Below are positions 1-6,556 of a stretch of 6,556 bases of DNA, piece after piece; position 1 is the first letter of the stretch; every line of letters begins with the position of its first letter. The notes below the pieces were generated by a model. The model saw nothing but the letters and a program-made list of their open reading frames with translations. It made no database searches and had not been told where the DNA came from. Both the position numbers and the translations under genes were made by a program. The stretch comes from Kocuria sp. (GTDB lineage Bacteria; Actinomycetota; Actinomycetes; Actinomycetales; Micrococcaceae). The stretch covers positions 1-6,556 of the forward strand of contig JAKDKI010000131.1 in the NCBI GenBank assembly GCA_030453435.1. Reading direction: 5' to 3'.

Positions 1-441
1 CTGTGGGAGGGGACCGAACTCATCACCCGAATCGGCAGCGTGTTCCAACACCCCGAGCATCAATTCCTATGCTCCACCGTGCGGGCCGAACTGGAATACG
101 GGCCGCTACAAGCAGCACGCCGTGGGGCGGGACCCGGCGTGGACGAGGAACGCATCAACACTCTGCTGGACCGTCTTGACCTTGCGGACATTGCCGATGC
201 CAACCCGTTCACGCTGTCCGGTGGCCAGAAGCGGCGGCTGTCCGTGGCCACCGTGCTGGCATCCGCCCCGGACGTGCTCATCCTGGACGAACCCACCTTT
301 GGCCAGGACGCACAGACCTGGCGTGAACTGGTCAACATGCTGGTCGAGGAGATGGAACGCGGCACCGCAGTGGTGGCCGTGACCCACGACCGGGAACTGA
401 TCGCAGCACTCGACGCCCAGGAAATGAGGTTGGGAACATGA
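1..441 (+). CDS. ECF-type ABC transporter ATP-binding protein, C-terminal part (5' end outside window)
   Basis: This frame is open from the first base, so the gene begins upstream; 146 residues are visible. It is the ATP-hydrolysing subunit (EcfA/CbiO-like) of a membrane importer, acting on the cytoplasmic face. Visible in order: Q-loop VFQHPEHQF (residues 14-22 of the fragment), ABC signature LSGGQKRR (72-79), Walker B VLILDEPT (92-99), a D-loop reading FGQD instead of the more common GLD, and the H-switch histidine in VTHD (His129). Walker A lies outside the window. A GTG at position 40 is inside the Q-loop and cannot be the real start. The stop overlaps the next start as ATGA, so it is co-translated with the EcfT-like gene. 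The DEPTFGQD wording resembles the second ATPase domain of double-ATPase ECF proteins such as YkoD, so this may be the tail of such a fusion; that is inference from memory of the family. Confidence 0.93.
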   Translation: MWEGTELITRIGSVFQHPEHQFLCSTVRAELEYGPLQAARRGAGPGVDEERINTLLDRLDLADIADANPFTLSGGQKRRLSVATVLASAPDVLILDEPTFGQDAQTWRELVNMLVEEMERGTAVVAVTHDRELIAALDAQEMRLGT

Positions 442-1235
442 GCGTAACCGCCATTGCGGACACCGCCCGGTTCAGCCCGGTGGGCCGCTCCAATGCCGTG
501 ATCAAACTGCTGGGGGCCCTGCTCATCACGGTGGTTCTCGTGGTGAGCGCGGACCCGGTGACCAGCGGCATCGCCCTGCTCGGTCAACTGATCCTGCTCA
601 GCGCGGCAGGACAGAAACCGCTCCGACTGTTCCTCACCCTGTGGCCGATTACCGTGGCCGCGATCATCAGCGGTTGGGGTACGGCCATGCTGTCCCCGGA
701 GGGCGGCACGGTGCTGCTGAGCCTGGGGTGGGTCACCGTGACCACCGGCTCGCTGGCGGCCGGTGCCGCCATTGCGTTGCGTGGCTTGGCCATTGCGCTG
801 CCCGGCATCACCGTTCTGCTCACCACCGATCCCACCGACCTGGCTGACGGGTTGGCGCAGACCCTGAGGCTGCCCGAGCGGTTCGTACTGGCCTCACTGG
901 CGGCGTTGCGTTTGGTGGAGGTCATGGTCAAGGAATGGTCCGTGTTGGCTTCCGCTCGGCGCGCTCGCGGGGCGGGTAATGACCGCGGGCCGGTGGGCAT
1001 GGCCAAGGAATTCGGAGGTCAGGCTTTCACCCTGCTGGTCCAGTCGCTGCGCCGCGCCACGCGTCTGGCCATGACCATGGAAGCACGCGGGTTCGGAGCT
1101 GGTAAGCGCACGTGGGCGCGCGTTCCGCGTTACAGCCGCGTGGACCTGTACACGGGCGGTGCCGCGGTGCTGATCGCGGTGGGAGCCTTGGCGGTCTCCC
1201 TGCTGCTGGGTACGCACCGGTTCATCTGGCAGTAA
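438..1235 (+). CDS. ECF transporter transmembrane protein EcfT (CbiQ family)
   Basis: The 265-residue product is the membrane scaffold of an energy-coupling-factor importer, linking the ATPases to a substrate-binding S protein. Hydrophobic segments are seen at about residues 21-37, 43-56, 66-80, 92-130 (probably two) and 239-257. The diagnostic pair of Ala-Arg-Gly motifs, which contact the ATPases through coupling helices, is present: SARRARGAG (Arg177) and MEARGFG (Arg217). The stretch PTDLADGLAQTLRLPERF (132-149) is typical of the family. The ATG start overlaps the upstream stop by four bases, and a GAGG sits 8 bases before it. Only one T and one A component are visible, and no S component follows, so the substrate is open; thiamine precursor (YkoEDC-like), cobalt/nickel or biotin systems are all possible. 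The family assignment is firm, the substrate unknown. Confidence 0.9.
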   Translation: MSVTAIADTARFSPVGRSNAVIKLLGALLITVVLVVSADPVTSGIALLGQLILLSAAGQKPLRLFLTLWPITVAAIISGWGTAMLSPEGGTVLLSLGWVTVTTGSLAAGAAIALRGLAIALPGITVLLTTDPTDLADGLAQTLRLPERFVLASLAALRLVEVMVKEWSVLASARRARGAGNDRGPVGMAKEFGGQAFTLLVQSLRRATRLAMTMEARGFGAGKRTWARVPRYSRVDLYTGGAAVLIAVGALAVSLLLGTHRFIWQ

Positions 1236-1320
1236 CCGTGCCTGGGGCTCCGAGACCCAGGGGCCACCGGCACTGTGCCACTGGTTGATCGGCACGGTGT
1301 TATCTCGGTGTGGTCCCAGG
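1235..1320. terminator. Probable bidirectional terminator region between convergent genes
   Basis: The 94-base gap between two converging genes is dense in inverted repeats. CCTGGG (1241-1246) pairs with CCCAGG (1256-1261), and again with CCCAGG at 1315-1320. ACCGTGCC (1235-1242) pairs perfectly with GGCACGGT (1291-1298), and GGCA-CTG-TGCC (1269-1279) forms a small hairpin between. The alternatives exclude one another. There is no clear U-tract, so this is either a weak intrinsic terminator pair or a structured 3' end; the exact structure used is not determined. Confidence 0.45.
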
Positions 1321-1329
1321 TGCTAGGGG

Positions 1330-2223
1330 TCAGTGACCCACCAGATACCCCGTGAGCAAATCTGTGAGCTCTCCACTGTGCGGAAGCGGTTGCTGATCCA
1401 GGCGCACCACGGGAACGGCGAGCCGCACGGACGAGGTGAGCCATACGGCGTCGGCGCGCAGTAGGTCCGCCGGGTAGATCGGCCCGTAATCGATGCGCCA
1501 GCCGTCCTGGCGGGCCGCTGCGAAAATGCGGGCCTGCGAGGTACCCGGCAGGATGCCGTGCGATGGCTCCGGGGTCACCAGGGTGCGTTCGCCGTGGCCG
1601 GTGCGCGCGCAGATCACGGACGACGTCGCGGCCTCTAGTACGCGACGATCGGTCGAGGTGGTGAAGATGGCCTCGTCCGCACCGAGATCGCGTGCGTGGC
1701 GCAGAGCGGCCATGTTGACCGCATAGGAGAGAGTCTTGGCTCCGGGGAGCAGCCACGCGCAGCCGGAGTCTTCCGCCGGATCATGACCGCGTTGCAACAG
1801 TACGGCTGAGACACCGCTGCGCCGCACTGCGAACGTGGCCGCACCCACGGGTGTCACGGTGAGCCACGCCCAGGGAGTTCCACCGGGGGCACCGCGACTG
1901 ATGCTCAGCTTGATGGTGTGTTCGGCACCCAGTCCGGCGTCGCCTCCGGCACCAGCGTTGGACAATCCCAGTTCGATGGCAACCCGGCAGGACTGTTCCG
2001 AAGGCACCGGGAGCTGGGCCAGCCGAGCGGAGGCACACAACCGACGGTAGTGCGCTCCGAACTTGTAGACCTCACCGTCCAGCGCGTGCATGGTTTCGAA
2101 GACACCGTCGCCGCGGGTCAGTCCCTCGTCATCGATGAGGACCAGCGGACGAGCGGGATCCACCAGGTGGGGCTCCTGGTCCACCGGTGCCATCATGACC
2201 ACGGCGCGCTGCACGCCGCTCAC
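1330..2223 (-). CDS. pabC: Class IV PLP-dependent enzyme, aminodeoxychorismate lyase-like
   Basis: The product belongs to fold-type IV PLP enzymes (aminodeoxychorismate lyase, branched-chain and D-amino-acid aminotransferases). The likely role is splitting 4-amino-4-deoxychorismate into p-aminobenzoate and pyruvate for folate synthesis, in the cytoplasm. Seen with the GTG start used here (297 residues): RGDGVFE (37-43), a hallmark of the family; the probable PLP lysine in GAKTLSYAVNMAAL (Lys163); the cofactor-binding VLEAATSSV (195-203, Glu197); and LPGTSQAR (225-232). The GTG at 2223 overlaps the stop of the upstream kinase gene as GTGA and has GGCGG eight bases before it. ATG codons at 2196 and 2193 are alternatives without a visible ribosome site. 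A longer open frame reaches 2343 but lies inside the kinase gene and is low-complexity Gly/Arg sequence. No pabA/pabB neighbour is visible, so another class IV aminotransferase remains possible. Confidence 0.82.
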   Translation of the reverse strand: MSGVQRAVVMMAPVDQEPHLVDPARPLVLIDDEGLTRGDGVFETMHALDGEVYKFGAHYRRLCASARLAQLPVPSEQSCRVAIELGLSNAGAGGDAGLGAEHTIKLSISRGAPGGTPWAWLTVTPVGAATFAVRRSGVSAVLLQRGHDPAEDSGCAWLLPGAKTLSYAVNMAALRHARDLGADEAIFTTSTDRRVLEAATSSVICARTGHGERTLVTPEPSHGILPGTSQARIFAAARQDGWRIDYGPIYPADLLRADAVWLTSSVRLAVPVVRLDQQPLPHSGELTDLLTGYLVGH

Positions 2224-2852
2224 GACTGACCCCGCCCGTCCTCGGACGATGTTGCTGATTCCGGGGCCGGGCCGGGGTGCAGAACGTCCGCGTTCTCCCA
2301 GACCGGATCCTCCGACAGATAGGCCTGTTCCTGCTCCGCCCACATGTCCCAGAATTTCTCGTAGGAACGACCGTCCCGTTCGAGCGCTCGCATCTTTCGC
2401 AGTGCCGCGGGAAGCTCAACCCACACTGATGAATCGAGCAGCGGGCGGGCTAGTTGATTGCAGGCTCCCACGCCCTCAACCAGCACGATTTCCGCGGCGC
2501 GGGTCAGCCGGGGAGTGCCGGGTTCGTTAGTCAGCCAGTCCCACGCGGTCCAGTGCGCGTCCTGCCCCTTGCGCAAGGGTTGGAGGACCTCATTCACGTA
2601 CTGGTCGATTCCCTCTTCCAAACCGTTCCACCCCGGATAAATGTCCTCTAGATGGAACACCGTGACATCGTGCCGGCGATCCAGTACCGCCGCGAGCTGG
2701 GCGGTCAGAGTGGTTTTACCGGCACCCGACCGGCCATCGATGCCGATGATGAACGGCCGTTGCGTGGGCACGGGAAGCAGTCGCGCCAGGTTCACGCCCT
2801 CCGGATAGGCCGCGAACAGGGCGTCGTCGAAATTTTCCTCGGGGTCGATCAC
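2220..2852 (-). CDS. P-loop kinase, uridine kinase-like
   Basis: This 210-residue cytoplasmic protein has a nucleoside-kinase-type P-loop fold. Walker A is GRSGAGKTT (residues 40-48) after the strand FIIGID; VFHLEDIYPGWNGL (65-78) holds the acidic residues that in uridine/phosphoribulokinase-like enzymes sit near magnesium and substrate; IVLVEGVGA (122-130) is the Walker B-like strand; and RALERDG (155-161) fits a lid helix. The tail after about residue 190 is low complexity. Such proteins are usually annotated uridine kinase or ATP-binding protein in actinobacteria, but the true phosphate acceptor cannot be read from the sequence. The start is a GTG overlapping the phosphatase stop as GTGA; only a distant AGAGG (11 bases away) precedes it, so translation is probably coupled. 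Its own stop overlaps the next gene's GTG in the same way. Confidence 0.8.
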   Translation of the reverse strand: MIDPEENFDDALFAAYPEGVNLARLLPVPTQRPFIIGIDGRSGAGKTTLTAQLAAVLDRRHDVTVFHLEDIYPGWNGLEEGIDQYVNEVLQPLRKGQDAHWTAWDWLTNEPGTPRLTRAAEIVLVEGVGACNQLARPLLDSSVWVELPAALRKMRALERDGRSYEKFWDMWAEQEQAYLSEDPVWENADVLHPGPAPESATSSEDGRGQS

Positions 2853-3337
2853 GGTGTCTTGAGCCTCTGGGAGACCTCGGAAATCACGTGGGGCACGGCC
2901 TCACGGATCTGTTCCCAGGCCAGGTCGAAGTCATCGGCGCCGCCGTACCAAGGGTCGGCAATGCCCAGGTCATCCTCGCCGCTGTCCTGCTCGCCAAAGG
3001 AACGCATGAGCCGCACCTTCTCGGAGTGGTCATCGCCCAGCCGACGTCGCAGCTCGGCCTGGTGCGCGGCCGTCATGGCCAGCAGGAGATCGGCATCCTG
3101 CAGCTCGTCATCGGTGATGCGGTGGGCCTGGTGATCCGGCAACTCGAGATCGTTGCGGGACAACACGGTCACGGCGCGGGGGTCCACGGGGTTGCCGTGC
3201 TCCTCGTCGCTGATTCCGGCGGAGATCACGCTCACTCGATCCTGCAGGCCTGCGTTCTCCAACTCAGCATTGAGTAGGGCGTGAGCCATGGGGGAACGAC
3301 AGATGTTGCCGGTGCACACCGTGACGATTTTGAACAT
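2849..3337 (-). CDS. Low-molecular-weight protein tyrosine phosphatase
   Basis: The 162-residue product is a low-molecular-weight protein tyrosine phosphatase, which removes phosphate from tyrosine through a cysteinyl-phosphate intermediate. The catalytic P-loop is at the very N-terminus: CTGNICRS, with nucleophile Cys8 and phosphate-binding Arg14 (C-x5-R). The general-acid loop is DPWYGG (Asp128), followed by a tyrosine as in the active family. Length is normal, and both catalytic residues are intact. The start ATG at 3337 puts the first strand (FKIVTVCTGN) where the family has it; an open extension to 3394 is Arg/Lys-rich and unlike the family. It is the first gene of the phosphatase-kinase-PLP enzyme operon. 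Substrates could be bacterial tyrosine-phosphorylated proteins; an exported role as in mycobacterial PtpA is conceivable but nothing here shows it. Confidence 0.93.
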   Translation of the reverse strand: MFKIVTVCTGNICRSPMAHALLNAELENAGLQDRVSVISAGISDEEHGNPVDPRAVTVLSRNDLELPDHQAHRITDDELQDADLLLAMTAAHQAELRRRLGDDHSEKVRLMRSFGEQDSGEDDLGIADPWYGGADDFDLAWEQIREAVPHVISEVSQRLKTP

Positions 3338-3344
3338 GACTCCC

Positions 3345-3350
3345 ACTTTA
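3345..3350 (-). promoter_or_regulatory. Predicted -10 box (TAAAGT) for a leaderless phosphatase mRNA
   Basis: On the minus strand TAAAGT, a TANNNT-type -10 hexamer, ends exactly seven bases before the phosphatase ATG at 3337. Transcription would then start at or next to the A of ATG. The only Shine-Dalgarno-like run, GGGAG, is two bases from the ATG, too close to work normally. A weak -35 candidate (CCGTCA, 18 bases upstream of the hexamer) is present. Leaderless mRNAs with this geometry are common in actinobacteria; the use of this one is inferred. Confidence 0.45.
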
Positions 3351-3397
3351 CGAAACTTTGCCCTCATGTGACGGCTTCGGTTCGTTCCGCCCACAGA

Positions 3398-3435
3398 AAT
3401 GGGGGCTCAATGCCGGTTGGCACCGAGCCCCCATT
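3398..3435 (-). terminator. Intrinsic terminator downstream of the BCCT transporter gene
   Basis: A perfect 11-base stem, AATGGGGGCTC (3398-3408) with GAGCCCCCATT (3425-3435), encloses a second stem TGCC/GGCA (3411-3414 and 3419-3422). Read on the minus strand the hairpin is followed by a short T-rich run (ATTTCT) and begins 31 bases after the transporter stop. It separates the transporter transcript from the phosphatase operon. It also lies just upstream of the phosphatase promoter region, so read-through is probably limited. Confidence 0.8.
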
Positions 3436-3443
3436 GAAGGAAC

Positions 3444-3458
3444 GGTCAGTTACTGACC
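3444..3458. repeat. 15-base palindrome GGTCAGTTACTGACC after the BCCT gene
   Basis: The arms GGTCAGT and ACTGACC are perfect reverse complements around a single T. The palindrome lies between the transporter stop (3467) and the terminator hairpin (3398-3435). With a one-base centre it would be a poor RNA hairpin (a loop forms only if the innermost pairs open), so it could be a dimeric protein site, an mRNA 3' stem, or chance. No regulator is recognised. Confidence 0.4.
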
Positions 3459-3466
3459 ACTTCTGC

Positions 3467-5464
3467 TTACTTCTCTGGCGAGTCCGCGCCCTGTTGCCAG
3501 GGGGCTTTCTCATCCGGGGTGGTTTCAGCGATGTCGTCCACGGGGGACGAGGACCAAGCGGTCTGGTACTCGAAGTCGATCTCCTGGCCGTCCTCATCCG
3601 TCTGGCGGTACCACTCGGTGACGGACGGATCGTGCGAGTCGAAGTCCTGACCCGCGGCACGGTGGCCCTCAGCATGCTCGACCTGCAGGGCGAAGTCATC
3701 GCCGTGTTCGGCCAGGCCGGCGGAGATCGCCTTGTCCATGGCGGCCGAGGCAAATTGTGAACGCAGTGTGGCCGGGTCCTTCCGGAGATCCTTGAACAGC
3801 GAGATCATCATGCCGCACATAATCACTGCGAAGGGCAGTGCGGAGACGATCACCAGGTTCTGCATACCTGCCAGGGCATTGTCACCACCGACCAACAGCA
3901 TCACGATGGCGATACCGGCCAGGCACAGGCCCCAGAAGATCACAATCCACTTGGCCGGGACCGGCTTGCCGCGCTGAGTCATGGTGCCCATGACCACGGA
4001 CGCGGAGTCTGCACTGGTCACGAAGAAGATGCCGATCACGATCATGGCCAGCACGGAGGTGATGGCTGACAGGGGCAGCTGGTCGAGCAACCCGAACAGC
4101 ATGGATTCTGCGCCGTCCTCCACTGTCAGGTTGGCGCCGTTCTGCGCGTAGTACATGGCGGCACCGCCGAACACGACGAACCACAGGACACACACGGACG
4201 CCGGCACCACGAGCACCACGGTCACGAACTGACGAATGGTGCGACCTCGGGAGATCTTGGCGATGAACATGCCCACGAACGGCGCCCAGGACATCCACCA
4301 AGCCCAGTAGTACACGGTCCAGGTGCTGGAGAACTCAGCGGCTGCGGGTCCCCACGCGGCCGACTGGCCGGTCATGAACAGGTACTCGGAGATGTAGGTG
4401 GAGAACACGGATGGGATCAGGCTGAGCATGAACACCGTGGGTCCCACGACGAACACGAACAGGGCCAGGATGAAGGCGAGCACCAGGTTGGTGTTGGAGA
4501 GGTAGCGGATACCACGGGACACCCCTGACACCGCCGAGATGATGAACGCGATCGACAGAATGCAAATGACCACGATGGCCGTTGAGTTACCGGCCGAGCC
4601 GATACCGCCCACGATGTTCAGACCTTGGGAAATCTGAATCGCACCGAAGCCCAATGACGCAGCGGTGCCGAACAGGGTTGCGAAGATCGCGAACACGTCG
4701 ATGAGCTTGCCCAGAGTGCCTTCCACCTGACGCTGGCCGAGGAGCGTGGTGAAGATGCGGGAGATCAATGGTGGACGGCCGCGGCGGTACGCGCCGTAAG
4801 CCACGGAGACACCCACCACTGCGTAAATGGCCCAGGGGTTCAGTGCCCAGTGGAACGCGGTCTGGACCAGGGAGTACACGACCATTGAGTTGCCGCCGGC
4901 CTCGGCCACACCCTCAAAACCGGGGATGCCACCTTCGAAGTAGGTCATGGGCTCGAACGCGCCGTAGAACATCAGACCGATACCCATGCCCGCTGCGAAG
5001 AGCATGGCGAGCCAGGAGAAGAACGAGTACTCGGGCGGCTCGTTGTCGCGGCCGAGCTTGATGCGGCCGGTGCGGGTGAAACCGATGACCAGCATGAAGA
5101 GCACTGCTGCGGTGGAGAGCAGGATGAAGAACCATCCGGTGTTGGCAGTGACCCAGGCCAAGGCCGTGGAAGACACATTGGTCAGTGTCTCGGTGGAGAG
5201 GGTTCCCCACAGGATGAAGCCCAGGATCAGGGCTGCGGTGACCACGAAGACCACCTTGTCCGTGCCGAAGGACAGTTTGCGATCTTCCACGCCGACACCC
5301 GGGACCAGCGCCGGGTGGATGCCGTGGGGATAGGTCAGCTCGTCGAAAATTCGACGGGGTTTGCTGCGGTTGTCCCGGTAGATGATTTCACCGTTGGGGG
5401 GTTCTGCGGTTCCGGTCGAACTGGAACCGGGTTGGTTCTCTGGAGAGTGTGGCGGCGTGCTCAA
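3467..5464 (-). CDS. BCCT family transporter (betaine/choline/carnitine type)
   Basis: The product is a secondary transporter of the betaine-choline-carnitine family, importing quaternary-ammonium compatible solutes, usually with sodium, for osmotic protection. With the TTG start it has 665 residues. Numbered from the ATG at 5482, visible marks are: hydrophilic N-terminus (1-75); about 12 membrane segments between 76 and 563; the family motif AAGMGIGLMFYGAFEP (163-178); AYGAYRRGRPP (228-238); the tryptophan-rich segment YYWAWWMSWAPFVGMF (391-406), the Trp-box and BCCT signature; TSADSASVVM (489-498), which matches a sodium-site region; and an acidic cytoplasmic tail of about 108 residues. GMGIG agrees with sodium-coupled betaine carriers of the BetP type, so glycine betaine is the best guess. 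The TTG is preferred because a perfect AGGAGG lies six bases before it, inside the first codons of the ATG version, which itself lacks a ribosome site. It diverges from dnaK. Confidence 0.93.
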   Translation of the reverse strand: MSTPPHSPENQPGSSSTGTAEPPNGEIIYRDNRSKPRRIFDELTYPHGIHPALVPGVGVEDRKLSFGTDKVVFVVTAALILGFILWGTLSTETLTNVSSTALAWVTANTGWFFILLSTAAVLFMLVIGFTRTGRIKLGRDNEPPEYSFFSWLAMLFAAGMGIGLMFYGAFEPMTYFEGGIPGFEGVAEAGGNSMVVYSLVQTAFHWALNPWAIYAVVGVSVAYGAYRRGRPPLISRIFTTLLGQRQVEGTLGKLIDVFAIFATLFGTAASLGFGAIQISQGLNIVGGIGSAGNSTAIVVICILSIAFIISAVSGVSRGIRYLSNTNLVLAFILALFVFVVGPTVFMLSLIPSVFSTYISEYLFMTGQSAAWGPAAAEFSSTWTVYYWAWWMSWAPFVGMFIAKISRGRTIRQFVTVVLVVPASVCVLWFVVFGGAAMYYAQNGANLTVEDGAESMLFGLLDQLPLSAITSVLAMIVIGIFFVTSADSASVVMGTMTQRGKPVPAKWIVIFWGLCLAGIAIVMLLVGGDNALAGMQNLVIVSALPFAVIMCGMMISLFKDLRKDPATLRSQFASAAMDKAISAGLAEHGDDFALQVEHAEGHRAAGQDFDSHDPSVTEWYRQTDEDGQEIDFEYQTAWSSSPVDDIAETTPDEKAPWQQGADSPEK

Positions 5465-5470
5465 GACGGT

Positions 5471-5476
5471 CCTCCT
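5471..5476 (-). promoter_or_regulatory. Ribosome binding site AGGAGG deciding the BCCT start
   Basis: On the minus strand a perfect AGGAGG is followed by six bases (ACCGTC) and a TTG at 5464. It falls within codons 3-4 of the reading that begins at ATG 5482, whose own upstream sequence (about 40 bases) has no purine-rich site. The spacing strongly favours initiation at the TTG. Confidence 0.7.
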
Positions 5477-5590
5477 GGACATGGCGTCGAGTGAATGAAT
5501 CGTGGAATCGAGTAGGGACGAATCTCCTCAGTAGGGCGGGTCCTGTGTTGCTCGGCATGCGCCGATAAGATCCGCGCGCGCAAACACACG

Positions 5591-5596
5591 ATTGTA
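5591..5596 (-). promoter_or_regulatory. Candidate -10 box (TACAAT) for the BCCT gene
   Basis: TACAAT on the minus strand matches the vegetative -10 consensus at five of six positions. The matching -35 is poor (TGGCTA at 16-base spacing). If used, transcription would begin near 5584 and leave a leader of about 120 bases before the TTG start. Assignment rests on one hexamer in a GC-rich region, where such a match is less likely by chance, but it is not proof. Confidence 0.35.
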
Positions 5597-5658
5597 TCGA
5601 GTTCTCGGTGATTAGCCAGACTGCCCGAATACTACGGTGCCGACCCTCCATCCAGAGC

Positions 5659-6556
<898 letters not shown>

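Noticed and set aside
60..587. Minus-strand open frame of 175 codons under the ABC genes
   Set aside because: Shadow of two clear plus-strand genes; Ser/Arg-rich translation with no recognisable motif.
1130..1756. Minus-strand open frame of 208 codons across the convergent gap
   Set aside because: Overlaps the PabC-like gene in another frame and the EcfT gene on the opposite strand; Arg/His-rich composition typical of GC-rich shadow frames.
2224..2343. 40-residue N-terminal extension of the PabC-like protein, in frame to 2343
   Set aside because: It lies wholly inside the kinase gene, is low-complexity Gly/Arg/Ser, and a GTG with 4-base overlap and GGCGG gives a better start.
2090..2530. 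Plus-strand open frame of 146 codons
   Set aside because: Antisense to the PabC-like and kinase genes, Pro/Arg-rich, no ribosome site or domain.
3338..3394. In-frame extension of the tyrosine phosphatase to 3394
   Set aside because: The family begins at the MFKIVTVCTGN strand; the extra residues are basic and unlike the family, and the extension runs through the likely promoter.
3281..3760. Plus-strand open frame of 159 codons crossing the phosphatase/transporter gap
   Set aside because: It runs through the terminator hairpin and the palindrome and is antisense to two well-supported genes.
5573..5581. CG-alternating run CGCGCGCGC as a possible Z-DNA or regulatory element
   Set aside because: Only nine bases in a GC-rich genome; not distinguishable from chance.

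Overview
The window reads as a chromosomal segment of a high-GC actinobacterium. Evidence is the GC-rich coding with G/C third positions, GTG and TTG starts, a GTG/ATG start coupled to the previous stop by 4-base overlaps, a DnaK that lacks the Gram-negative ATPase-domain insertion, and HAIR-type HspR operators in front of dnaK. The mix of genes would suit a Micrococcaceae-like organism, but that placement is a guess; no species can be assigned from the sequence alone.

Layout. (1) 1-1235, plus strand: the 3' part of an ABC ATPase followed, with an ATGA overlap, by an EcfT/CbiQ-type membrane protein. Together they are the energising module of an energy-coupling-factor vitamin or metal importer whose substrate-binding S component is outside the window. 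(2) 1236-1329: a convergent intergenic gap rich in inverted repeats, probably a terminator region for both sides. (3) 3337 down to 1330, minus strand: a three-gene operon, low-molecular-weight protein tyrosine phosphatase, P-loop uridine-kinase-like protein, and class IV PLP enzyme (aminodeoxychorismate-lyase-like). Both junctions are GTGA overlaps. The first gene looks leaderless. (4) 3338-3466: a gap with a strong hairpin terminator (minus strand) and a separate 15-base palindrome. (5) 5464 down to 3467, minus strand: a BCCT-family betaine/choline/carnitine-type transporter with a long acidic C-terminal tail; a TTG start behind a perfect AGGAGG is preferred over an upstream ATG. (6) 5465-5798: a 334-base divergent intergenic region with two HAIR-like operators flanking a TTGACA -35 box. 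(7) 5799 to the window end, plus strand: the 5' two-fifths of dnaK.

How it works together: the right half places an osmolyte transporter back to back with the main heat-shock chaperone gene, i.e. two stress functions sharing one intergenic region, with HspR control predicted for dnaK. The left half holds a solute importer converging on a small metabolic/signalling operon. Nothing indicates mobile DNA, CRISPR, RNA genes or a new multi-gene system; the most interesting signals are regulatory (double HAIR, leaderless start, 3' palindrome) plus the unexplained phosphatase-kinase-PLP enzyme operon.
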